Shown here piece after piece: positions 7,480 to 15,191 of a stretch of DNA of 64,000 bases. A program made the translations under genes and the position numbers. Source of the DNA: RHKX01 sp963820055 (GTDB lineage: Bacteria > Actinomycetota > Thermoleophilia > Solirubrobacterales > 70-9); NCBI GenBank assembly GCA_963820055.1, contig CAWFYJ010000004.1:186001-250000 (forward strand), given 5' to 3'. Each line of letters opens with the position of its first letter. The first letter of the stretch is position 1. The notes under the pieces were generated by a model that saw nothing but the letters and a program-made list of their open reading frames with translations, had not been told where the DNA came from and made no database searches.

Positions 7480-8213
7480 CCGTCGGGATCGGCGCGGTGG
7501 GTTTCGATCTCGGCTGTGATCAGCTTCGAGTTCATCGCCGCGATCAGGTCGGCGAGGGGGTCGATGCCTGCCTCGATCAGCTCCGCCGCCCGGTCCGGCT
7601 CGAACCGCCCGACGAGCTTCTCCGAGAGCAGCTCGACCTCGCGGCGCGCGAGCTCGCGGAGCGGCTCGAGGAACCGAGCCGCGTCGTAGACGGTGAAGCC
7701 GATCCGCTCGTCGTAGCCGCCGGCCCGGAACCGCGCGATCGCCTCGACGATCCGCACGTCCGGCGAGGAGTAACCGCCCGCGGCGGGACTGAGGATGCCG
7801 ATCTCGGCGAGCCTGTCGAGTACCTCGACGGGGACGTCGAAGCGCTCGCTGACCTCGTCGGCAGGGGTCCGCTCGCGCTCGCGGGCGAGCGCGCGGTCGA
7901 TCTCGCGATCCGACTCGGCGAGCAGCGACCGGACCGCCTCGGGATCGCCGCCCTGCCGCTCGAGCAGATCGCGGATCACCTTCAGCGGCATGAAGCGCTC
8001 CTCCTGGAGGAGCTTGATGAGCCGGATTCTGTCGACCATCTCGGCCGGGTAGTAGGCCATGTTGCGGCTCGTCTTCCGGCCCTCCGGGAGCAGGCCCTCG
8101 CGCAGGTAGTGACGGACGGTGGCGACCGGAACGCCGGCGCCCTCGGCGAGCTCGCTGATCTTCAGCGTCGGCTCGGCGGCCGCGTCCTCGGCGTTGGCCT
8201 CGGCGGCGCTCAC
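7476..8213 (-). CDS. MerR family transcriptional regulator
   Basis: A 245-aa regulator with an N-terminal MerR winged helix (L-K-I-S-E-L-A-E-G-A-G-V-P, then R-H-Y-L-R-E-G-L-L-P) and a K-L-L-Q-E-E-R helix leading to a dimerisation coil with L-L-E-R-Q-G-G-D-P. The C-terminal ~120 residues (S-E-R-F-D-V-P-V-E onward) form an uncharacterised effector domain. No metal-binding cysteines are seen, so an organic ligand is likely. The GTG at 8213 gives a 4-base overlap with the OsmC stop. Confidence 0.85.
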   Translation of the reverse strand: MSAAEANAEDAAAEPTLKISELAEGAGVPVATVRHYLREGLLPEGRKTSRNMAYYPAEMVDRIRLIKLLQEERFMPLKVIRDLLERQGGDPEAVRSLLAESDREIDRALARERERTPADEVSERFDVPVEVLDRLAEIGILSPAAGGYSSPDVRIVEAIARFRAGGYDERIGFTVYDAARFLEPLRELARREVELLSEKLVGRFEPDRAAELIEAGIDPLADLIAAMNSKLITAEIETHRADPDG

Positions 8214-8644
8214 GCGGCGACCTCGACCGGGAAGTTCACCGACGCGGCGAGATAGCAGCGCTCGTGGGCCTCGTGGTGGAGCTCGCCGAGCGTCGCCTCG
8301 CCGGGGTCCTCCTCGAACCGCACCGCCGGGTTGAGAACGACGCGGGTGATCCGCCCGCCCTCGAGGGTTCCGGTGGCGTCGTCGTTGTATGAGGCGATGC
8401 GCAGCCGGCGGCCACGCGCCAAGGCGACGAACCAGAGCATGTGACACGCCGACAGCGCGCCGACGAAGAGCTGCTCGGGGTCGGACCGCGAGGGGTCGCC
8501 GCCGTTGCCGGGCATCGTCGAGCCGAGCACCGTCTCGCCCGCGACCTCGACGCGGTGCGCGCGCAGGTCGTCCTTCGTCGGCTCCCAGACCACCCGGGCG
8601 CGGTGCTCCGTCCGATCGGGGACCGGCGGGGAGCTCACGCTCAC
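8210..8644 (-). CDS. OsmC family protein
   Basis: A 144-aa OsmC-like protein; relatives reduce organic hydroperoxides or handle thiol-reactive compounds. The two catalytic-type cysteines are in S-A-C-H-M-L-W and E-R-C-Y-L-A-A-S-V. G-N-G-G-D-P-S-R-S-D-P-E-Q-L-F-V-G-A is the conserved loop before the first cysteine. The GTG at 8644 is chosen because it creates a 4-base GTGA overlap with the preceding gene; a second GTG two codons later is also possible. Confidence 0.87.
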   Translation of the reverse strand: MSVSSPPVPDRTEHRARVVWEPTKDDLRAHRVEVAGETVLGSTMPGNGGDPSRSDPEQLFVGALSACHMLWFVALARGRRLRIASYNDDATGTLEGGRITRVVLNPAVRFEEDPGEATLGELHHEAHERCYLAASVNFPVEVAA

Positions 8645-9522
8645 CCCTCCGAGTCGAGTCCGAGCAGCTTCCGGGCCTCGGCGACGGTCGCGGCGCGGCG
8701 ACCGACGTCCTCGGCCATCTGCCGGGCCTTGCCGATCAGGTCGCCGTTGGAGCGGGCCATCTCGCCGTCGGGCAGGTAGAGGTTGTCCTCGAGGCCGGCC
8801 CGGACGTTGCCGCCGAGCACGAGCGAGCCGGCGAGCAGCTTCCACTGGTCGCGGGAGACACCGATCACCTGCCAGTTGTTCGGGCCCTCGGGCCCGCCCG
8901 GGATCTGGTCCGACATCAGCGTGACGTTGCGGGGCGTCGGGCGGATGCCGCCGGTCACGCCCATCACCAGCGAGATCTGCAGCGGCGGCTCGAGCATCCC
9001 CATGTGGATCAGGGGATCGAGGTTGGCGACGTGGCCGGCGTCGAAGCACTCGTGCTCGGGCTGGATGCCATTGGCCTTCATCGCCTCGATCAGCTCGATG
9101 ATCGTGTCGAAGCTGTTCTCGAAAACCGCCTTGAAGACGAAGTCGCCGCGGCGCCGCGAGTACTTGGCGTAGTTCATCGAAGACATGTTCAGCGCCGCGA
9201 CGTCCGGCTTCAGCGCCTCCAGATAGGCGATCCGCTTCTCGAGCGCGATCCCGATCGCGCCGGTCGAGTAATTGATGATCACGTCGCCGACCTCGGCGCG
9301 GATCGCCTCGGTGATCGCCGCGAAGTCCTCGATCTCATACGACGGCGTGCCGTCCGGGGTCCGGGCGTGGATGTGGATCTGCGAGGCGCCCTCGTCGACG
9401 GCGCGGCGGGCCTCCGCCGCATACTCCTCGGGCGTGTAGGGGATCGCCGGGCACTGATCGCGGTTGGCGATCGCGCCGCTGATCGAACAGGTGATGATCA
9501 CCGGGTCCTCGAAGCGGCTCAT
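8641..9522 (-). CDS. Beta-keto acid cleavage enzyme (BKACE / Kce, DUF849)
   Basis: A 293-aa zinc enzyme of the family typified by 3-keto-5-aminohexanoate cleavage enzyme of lysine fermentation; members condense a beta-keto acid with acetyl-CoA to give a CoA ester and acetoacetate. The zinc ligands H50 and H52 (I-H-I-H-A-R) and the late Glu in G-L-E-D-N-L-Y are present. The substrate pocket cannot be read from sequence. It lies between enoyl-CoA hydratase and OsmC genes with no spacing, so it probably acts on an acyl-CoA-linked beta-keto acid. Confidence 0.88.
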   Translation of the reverse strand: MSRFEDPVIITCSISGAIANRDQCPAIPYTPEEYAAEARRAVDEGASQIHIHARTPDGTPSYEIEDFAAITEAIRAEVGDVIINYSTGAIGIALEKRIAYLEALKPDVAALNMSSMNYAKYSRRRGDFVFKAVFENSFDTIIELIEAMKANGIQPEHECFDAGHVANLDPLIHMGMLEPPLQISLVMGVTGGIRPTPRNVTLMSDQIPGGPEGPNNWQVIGVSRDQWKLLAGSLVLGGNVRAGLEDNLYLPDGEMARSNGDLIGKARQMAEDVGRRAATVAEARKLLGLDSEG

Positions 9523-10305
9523 CTACCTCCCCTTCCATTCGGGATCGCGTTTCTCGAAGAACGCCTTGACGCCCTCCTGGATGTCCTCGGTCGTGAAGGT
9601 GAGCGAGAGCTGGCTGCGCAGGAACTCGAGCCCGTCGTCGAGGGCCATGTCCTGCTGGCGGTACATCGCGTCGTGTCCCAGCTTCATCAGGACCGGGCTC
9701 TTCGACGCGAGGCGGGCGGCCCAGTCGCCGACGGCGTCCGCGAACTCGGCGGCGGGGACGACCTTGTTGGCAAGCCCGTACTCGACGGCCTGATCGGCAC
9801 TGATCCGCTCGCCGAGAAGCATCATCTCGTTGACCTTCTTGCGCGGGACGTTGCGATAGATGATCGCCATGATCATGTAGGGGAACGCGCCGACGTTGAT
9901 CTCGGGAGTGCCGAAGGTGATGCCCTCGCGGGCGATGACGAGATCGCACGACAGCGCCAGCCCCATGCCCCCGGCGAGCACGTGTCCGTTCGCGGCGCAG
10001 AGGGAGGGCTTGCCGATCCGCGGCATCAGCCGGAAGAACTCGAGGAACCGGTCCGAGGAGAAGTGCTTTTCGACGAGGGGCGCGTCAGCGGCGAACCCGC
10101 CGAGGTCGGCGCCCGCGCAGAAGACCTTCTCACCGGCGCCGGTGAGGACGACGGCCCGGACGTCGTCGTCGTCGCGGACGCGTTCCATCGCGTCGACGAG
10201 CTCGCCGAGCATCTGGTTCGAGAGGGCGTTGCGCTGCTCGGGACGGTTCAGGGTCACCGTGGCGACCCCGCCGGATACGTCGTAGAGAAGCTGCTCGTAG
10301 GCCAT
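9523..10305 (-). CDS. Enoyl-CoA hydratase/isomerase family protein
   Basis: A 260-aa crotonase-fold protein, first gene of the operon. The oxyanion-hole regions are N-A-L-S and A-G-A-D-L-G-G. Of the two glutamates of classical hydratases, the second is kept (F-G-T-P-E-I-N-V-G), but the first is replaced: the motif reads L-A-G-G-M-G-L where hydratases have G-G-G-x-E-L. An isomerase, a hydrolase or a hydratase with altered mechanism is possible. It ends P-E-W-K-G-R, the same ending as the unlinked paralogue at 36573. The shared operator at 10350-10374 lies 45 bases upstream. Confidence 0.88.
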   Translation of the reverse strand: MAYEQLLYDVSGGVATVTLNRPEQRNALSNQMLGELVDAMERVRDDDDVRAVVLTGAGEKVFCAGADLGGFAADAPLVEKHFSSDRFLEFFRLMPRIGKPSLCAANGHVLAGGMGLALSCDLVIAREGITFGTPEINVGAFPYMIMAIIYRNVPRKKVNEMMLLGERISADQAVEYGLANKVVPAAEFADAVGDWAARLASKSPVLMKLGHDAMYRQQDMALDDGLEFLRSQLSLTFTTEDIQEGVKAFFEKRDPEWKGR

Positions 10306-10349
10306 GCGCGAGCGGTCACGGGACCGCCGGCGGAGCCTAGCACCGCATG

Positions 10350-10374
10350 AAGTGGGAAGTGTCGCTGCCTACTT
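10350..10374. promoter_or_regulatory. Operator copy B (AAGTGG-N13-CTACTT)
   Basis: A 25-bp site AAGTGG, 13 bases, CTACTT in the divergent region between the enoyl-CoA hydratase operon (start 10305, minus) and mmpL (start 10485, plus). It matches copy A at 16615 at 20 of 26 aligned positions including the flanking T. One arm base departs from the perfect palindrome. It could control either or both divergent units. Confidence 0.6.
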
Positions 10375-10484
10375 TTCGGGATCGCCGGCGGGAAGGTCTC
10401 TGGCAAGCCGGCCACAACCGTCGCCGGAGCGCCCGATCTCCCCATATGGTTGGCGCGGAGGGCCCCCGGGGGGGGTCAGTTCAA

Positions 10485-12596
10485 ATGGCTGCCCTGGCGA
10501 GATTCACATACATCCATTCCTGGCTCATCCTCGGCATCACGGTGATCGTCGCCGGGCTGGCGACGGTCGCAGCGATGTCGATCTTCGATCGCGTCCATCC
10601 CTTCGACATAACCGACCCCGATTCCGAGGTAGCGAGGGCCTCGGCGGCTGCCGAAACCGCGATCGGAAGCAGCGCCGACCCGACCGTCGTGCTGCTCGTC
10701 TCCTCGAACGGCACCGCGAAGGCCGCCCGTGGGGCGGCGGATCGGCTGAAGTCGATCGACGGCGTTGCCCGGGTCGTGGGTCCGGGGTCGGACCCTCAGA
10801 CGATTTCTTCGGACGGCACCTACAACCTCGTGCTCGGCTATCTGGCCCCGGGAGTCAACCGCGTCGACGCGGGTGAGACGATCGTCGACGAATTCGCGGG
10901 TACGCCCGGAGTCATCGCCGGCGGTACTGCCGTGGCGGCTTACCAGGTCGGCCAGCGCTCCGAGCATGACACCCGCCGGATCGAGCTCTATGCGGCGCCG
11001 CTTCTCCTGCTCCTGCTCCTCGTCGTCTTCCGGACGGTGGTCGCCGCGGTGATGCCGCTGATCGTCGCCGGGCTTTCGATCCTGCTGACGCTCGCGGTCC
11101 TTCGCCTCCTCACGAACGTGACAGCGATCGACCTGTTCGCGCTGCAGACCGTCACGGGTCTGGGCACGGGGCTGGCGATCAACTACAGCCTTTTCATCCT
11201 CGCCCGCTACCGCGAGGAGCTGGCGACCAGCGCCGGCTACGAGGACGCTCTCGTCACGACCATGCGACGGGCAGGACGAACGGTGCTCTTCAGCGCAGTT
11301 ACGGTCGCCGCGGCGCTCGCTGCGCTCCTGGTCTTCCCGCAACCGTTCCTGCATTCGACCGGGATCGCCGGGGGACTCGTCGCCCTTTTCGCGGGGCTGA
11401 TAGCTCTCGTGGTCCTTCCGGCAGCCCTCGCTCTGCTCGGCCCATCGGTCGATCGCCTGCAGGTGCGATCGGATCCGCACAAGCGCCTGGTCACCGACCC
11501 GAGCACCTTCTGGCGCCGCGCGCCGGCGGCCGTCTGCCGGCGTCCGGTGCCGGCGCTGCTGGCGGGGATCGCCGTGATGGCGCTTCTCGCCGTCGAGGCC
11601 CCCGGAACGAACCTCACGACGCCCAATGCCGGCGAGCTTCCCGCTCAGGACTCGGCGCGTCAGGTCGCGGAGGCGACCGAGACGGAGTTCCCGGCGCTTC
11701 CGCGAACGCAGTTGTTCGCGGTGGTTCCGTCGGGAGAGCGAATCGGCGCGGATGAGCGGGCGGGGCTCGGCGATGTTCCCGGGTTCGTCGAAGTCTCCCG
11801 CCGGCAGGTCTTCGACGACGGCGGATCGCTGGTGTCGATCAGCGGTGCCATGGATCCGTTCTCCGTGGCGGGACAGGATTTCGTCGACGCGGTCCGAGCG
11901 GAACTTCCACCGGGGTCCCTCGTCGGTGGGCGGGCTGCCGAGCAGGCCGATCAGCGTTCGAGCATTCTCGACCGTGCGCCGCTCGCGATCGGCCTGATCA
12001 TCTTCGCGAACCTCCTGCTTCTGTTCCTGATGACGAGAGCAATCGTGCTCCCGCTGCTGGCCATCGCGGTCAACCTGCTCACCGTCGTCGCCGCTCTGGG
12101 AGCCCTGACGGCGGTCTTCACGTCCGAGACGCTGACGTCGTTACTGGGCACCGAGGTGCAGTCGGGAATCGATGTTTCCGTCCCGGTGATCTCGTTCGCG
12201 ATCGCCTTCGGTCTCTCGACCGACTACGGGATATTCCTGTTCTCGCGGATCCGCGAGGGCCGATTGCGGGGGGCGAGCGAGACCGACGCCATCGTCAACG
12301 GCGTCGCCACGACCGGCCGGCTGATCAGCGCCTCGGCGGCGCTGATGGCCATCGCCGTAGGGGCGTTCGTCCTATCCGATCTCGTCATCGTCAAGGAGTT
12401 CGCGGTTGCGATCGCCGTCGCGGTGATCCTCGATGCGACGGTGATCCGTGGACTCGTGATCCCGGCCTCGCTGCGGCTGCTCGGCCGCGCGGCGTGGTGG
12501 AATCCGCGCTCGAAGGGGTGGCCGCCGGCTCCGCGGGACGACGACCCCGTCGTGGTCAGACCGAGTGGGCCAGTGGAGCTGCGTCAAGCACCCTGA
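10485..12596 (+). CDS. MmpL-type RND superfamily transporter
   Basis: A 703-aa MMPL/RND membrane protein with the duplicated layout of one helix, an exported domain, then five helices, twice over. The first repeat motif is G-L-A-I-N-Y-S-L-F with R-Y-R-E-E; the second is G-L-S-T-D-Y-G-I-F with R-I-R-E-G. In MmpL proteins both repeats normally carry Asp-Tyr for proton relay; here the first has Asn-Tyr (codon 11181-11183). The ATG at 10485 is chosen because the first helix starts soon after; an in-frame ATG at 10446 is the alternative. Likely lipid or siderophore export. Its 3' end overlaps the convergent HD-GYP gene by 41 bases. Confidence 0.87.
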   Translation: MAALARFTYIHSWLILGITVIVAGLATVAAMSIFDRVHPFDITDPDSEVARASAAAETAIGSSADPTVVLLVSSNGTAKAARGAADRLKSIDGVARVVGPGSDPQTISSDGTYNLVLGYLAPGVNRVDAGETIVDEFAGTPGVIAGGTAVAAYQVGQRSEHDTRRIELYAAPLLLLLLLVVFRTVVAAVMPLIVAGLSILLTLAVLRLLTNVTAIDLFALQTVTGLGTGLAINYSLFILARYREELATSAGYEDALVTTMRRAGRTVLFSAVTVAAALAALLVFPQPFLHSTGIAGGLVALFAGLIALVVLPAALALLGPSVDRLQVRSDPHKRLVTDPSTFWRRAPAAVCRRPVPALLAGIAVMALLAVEAPGTNLTTPNAGELPAQDSARQVAEATETEFPALPRTQLFAVVPSGERIGADERAGLGDVPGFVEVSRRQVFDDGGSLVSISGAMDPFSVAGQDFVDAVRAELPPGSLVGGRAAEQADQRSSILDRAPLAIGLIIFANLLLLFLMTRAIVLPLLAIAVNLLTVVAALGALTAVFTSETLTSLLGTEVQSGIDVSVPVISFAIAFGLSTDYGIFLFSRIREGRLRGASETDAIVNGVATTGRLISASAALMAIAVGAFVLSDLVIVKEFAVAIAVAVILDATVIRGLVIPASLRLLGRAAWWNPRSKGWPPAPRDDDPVVVRPSGPVELRQAP

Positions 12597-14280
12597 CGAA
12601 CGCGTCGACCACGGCACCGTCGAACTGGACGCCCGAGTACCGCCCGAGTTCCCTGATCGCTTCGTCCCGCGTCTTCGCCTGACGGAAGGGCCGATCACTG
12701 GTCATCGCGTCGAACGACTCGGCGACGGCGAGAATCCGTGACTCGATCGGAATCTCCTCGCCGCTGAGTCCATGCGGATAGCCGTGTCCGTCCGGCTGCT
12801 CGTGACGGGCGAGGATCCACCCCCTGATGTCCGCCAGATCCTTGGCTCCGAGGATCCGCGCCGCCATCTCCGGGTGGCGCCGGACCTGGTCCCATTCCGC
12901 CGGCGAGAGCGGGCCCGGCTTCTCGAGGATTGAATCCGGGATGCCGACCTTGCCGATGTCATGCAGCATTGCGGCGAGCCGAAGCCGCTGCAGGCGCTGC
13001 TCCGGAAGTCCGAGCTCGCGGCCCAGCGACACTGCGTACGTCGCCACTGCCCCAGCATGGCCCGCTCCCCGGGGGTCGCGAAAGTCGAGAACATCAGCGA
13101 GGCTGAGGACGGTGGTGAGGTTCGCCCTGCCCTCGGCGGGCCGCGGCGTCGCGTCGTTTTTGACCACGCCCTCGATGTCGGGGCTATAGACGACGGTCCG
13201 ATCGGAACCGAGACTCTCGCCGATCCGGGCGGCCGCCGTGCCGGCAGCGACGAGCTCCTCAGCCCTGCTCGCATGCTTGGGGTAGGAGGCGACCCCGATC
13301 GCAGCCTTCACCTCAGGCAGTCGCTCCCGATAGGCCCGGCGGAGGCGGGCGAGGATCTGCTCGCCGAGCAGGAAGGCCGTGTGTTCGTCGGTCTCGGGCA
13401 GCGCGATCGCGAATGCCGAGTTGCCGATCCGGCCGACCGAGTCGATTCGGCGGGTCGAGTCGTTGAGGAGGTGTCCGATCTCCTTGAGGACCTCGTCGCC
13501 GGCCGCGTGGCCGTACTTCTTGCCGAGCGCGTCGATTCCTCCGACGTGCACCGCGAGGAGGCCGATGCGGCCGCCGTCCGCCCGCACCCGCTCGATCTCC
13601 GTTCCCAGCACCTCGTCGAATCCGTGCTCGTTCAGAAACCCGGTGAGCATGTCCGTCCGGGCGGCGGCCGATAGCTGGGTCCAGAGGCGGTTGGCGCGAA
13701 CGCGCAGCGCGGTGATGAAGATCCCGGTGATCGCCAGTGTGCCGACCGTGAGGACGTACTGGTGGGTGAGATCACCAACGCTCGGATCCCCGTTGCTCCC
13801 CGGTGTCGGATCCATGAGCAGGATCACCAGCCCGTAGGAGACGGCGACGAGGCCGACCGTGAAGATCGAGTCGCGCGGCGAAAGGAAATAGAAGGCGAAC
13901 AGGCAGGGCCAGAGGTAGAAGATCGCATAGGCGCCGAGCGGGTCGCCACTGAAGATCACGCCGGCCGTCGTCTGGATGACCCCGAACGCCGGCGCCAGCT
14001 CCACGGTCCACATCGGCAGACGATCTGCGAACCGCATGAAGATGAGGGCCCAGAGGATCATCACGATCTGGACGGCCACAAGGGCAGTCACATTGAAGGC
14101 GGGCGGATGGGGCAGCAGCACGCCGAGCAGTCCGAGCCCGGCACCGGCAAAGGTCACGTAACAGCCTGCCCGGATCAGTGGAGCCACCTCCCTGCCGCGC
14201 CGACGGGAGGAAACCGGCCCGAGGATCACCGAACCGATGCCGTCATCGGCCCTGGCCCCTTCGAAGATCGGCAATCCCAT
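12556..14280 (-). CDS. Membrane GGDEF / HD-GYP protein
   Basis: A 574-aa protein: about six N-terminal membrane helices (residues 35-190), a GGDEF domain (about 205-350) and an HD-GYP phosphodiesterase domain (about 390-560). The GGDEF signature is degraded to G-N-S-A-F, so no cyclase activity is expected. HD-GYP landmarks are complete: L-H-D-I-G-K, R-R-H-P-E, R-H-E-Q-P-D-G-H-G-Y-P and A-V-A-E-S-F-D-A-M-T. Hence a probable c-di-GMP hydrolase with a GGDEF-derived regulatory module. The start has GGAAGG 7 bases upstream. Confidence 0.9.
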   Translation of the reverse strand: MGLPIFEGARADDGIGSVILGPVSSRRRGREVAPLIRAGCYVTFAGAGLGLLGVLLPHPPAFNVTALVAVQIVMILWALIFMRFADRLPMWTVELAPAFGVIQTTAGVIFSGDPLGAYAIFYLWPCLFAFYFLSPRDSIFTVGLVAVSYGLVILLMDPTPGSNGDPSVGDLTHQYVLTVGTLAITGIFITALRVRANRLWTQLSAAARTDMLTGFLNEHGFDEVLGTEIERVRADGGRIGLLAVHVGGIDALGKKYGHAAGDEVLKEIGHLLNDSTRRIDSVGRIGNSAFAIALPETDEHTAFLLGEQILARLRRAYRERLPEVKAAIGVASYPKHASRAEELVAAGTAAARIGESLGSDRTVVYSPDIEGVVKNDATPRPAEGRANLTTVLSLADVLDFRDPRGAGHAGAVATYAVSLGRELGLPEQRLQRLRLAAMLHDIGKVGIPDSILEKPGPLSPAEWDQVRRHPEMAARILGAKDLADIRGWILARHEQPDGHGYPHGLSGEEIPIESRILAVAESFDAMTSDRPFRQAKTRDEAIRELGRYSGVQFDGAVVDAFVRVLDAAPLAHSV

Positions 14281-14375
14281 AAAGAAACCTTCCCGCCGGG
14301 GTTGGACTGGGCGCCGGCGTCAGTTTGCAAGTGTCATATCGGCACCAGCCGAAGAAAATGAAGGTATGAAGGCGA

Positions 14376-15191
14376 TCATTCGCGATCGGGAAGCTCGGGC
14401 GGCCAGGCACCGAACCAGTTGTCGCGGCCGCCGTCCACCGTCAGGACCGCCCCCGAGAAGAAATCGCCGGCCGGGGAGGCGAGAAAGGCGACGAGCCATG
14501 CGACCTCCTCAGGCCTGCCCATCCGTCCCATCGGGATCGTCTTGGCCACCTGCTCGGTGAGTATCGACGGGTAGTTGCTCAGGAACGCGTCCGTCGCGAT
14601 CTGACCCGGCGCCACCGCGACCAGCGTGATCCCGAATCGGGCCCACTCGATCGCGAGCGTGCGGGTCATGTTCTCGACCCCTGCCCGCGCCGCACTGGAG
14701 TGCACGACCCCGGGAACGCCGCTGTGGGGGGAGAGCGTGATGCTGATGACCTTGCCGGCCCCCTGATCCATGAAGGCCTTCGTTGCCGCCGCGCGGGTCA
14801 TGTTCCAGGTGCCCTGGAGATTGAGCTCGACGACGGTGCGAAATCCCTTCGCCGAGATCGACTCCGATGGGGCCATGAACTGACCGCCCGCGTTGTTGAC
14901 GAGCAGATCGATCCGCCCGTGCCGCTCCAGGATCCAGTCGATCAAGCCCTCGACCGCCGTCTCGTCGCGGATGTCCGTGGTCCGGAATTCCATCTCGCCG
15001 GCGCTCTCGGCGGTAAGTTCGCGAGTCTCTTCGAGCGGTTCTGCCCGGCGCCCACAGCCGATCACGGTCGCACCGAGGCTGGTCAGCTCGAGGGCTGTCC
15101 GGCGGCCGATTCCGGTTCCCGCTCCGGAGACGACACAAACCATCCCGTCGAGGATGCCGGGTTTGAAGATCCTCGATGGCCCCTCCGTCAC
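14376..15191 (-). CDS. SDR oxidoreductase, PECR-like (trans-2-enoyl-CoA reductase type)
   Basis: A 271-aa short-chain dehydrogenase with S-G-A-G-T-G-I-G for cofactor binding and N-N-A-G-G-Q-F. The usual catalytic Y-x-x-x-K is absent: the position reads V-H-S-S-A-A-R-A-G-V, like peroxisomal trans-2-enoyl-CoA reductase and 2,4-dienoyl-CoA reductase, where the Tyr is also missing. This suggests an acyl-CoA substrate. It ends with the unusual D-N-W-F-G-A-W-P-P, shared with the paralogue at 27362. The GTG at 15191 overlaps the P450 stop by 4 bases, so the two form an operon. Confidence 0.87.
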   Translation of the reverse strand: MTEGPSRIFKPGILDGMVCVVSGAGTGIGRRTALELTSLGATVIGCGRRAEPLEETRELTAESAGEMEFRTTDIRDETAVEGLIDWILERHGRIDLLVNNAGGQFMAPSESISAKGFRTVVELNLQGTWNMTRAAATKAFMDQGAGKVISITLSPHSGVPGVVHSSAARAGVENMTRTLAIEWARFGITLVAVAPGQIATDAFLSNYPSILTEQVAKTIPMGRMGRPEEVAWLVAFLASPAGDFFSGAVLTVDGGRDNWFGAWPPELPDRE

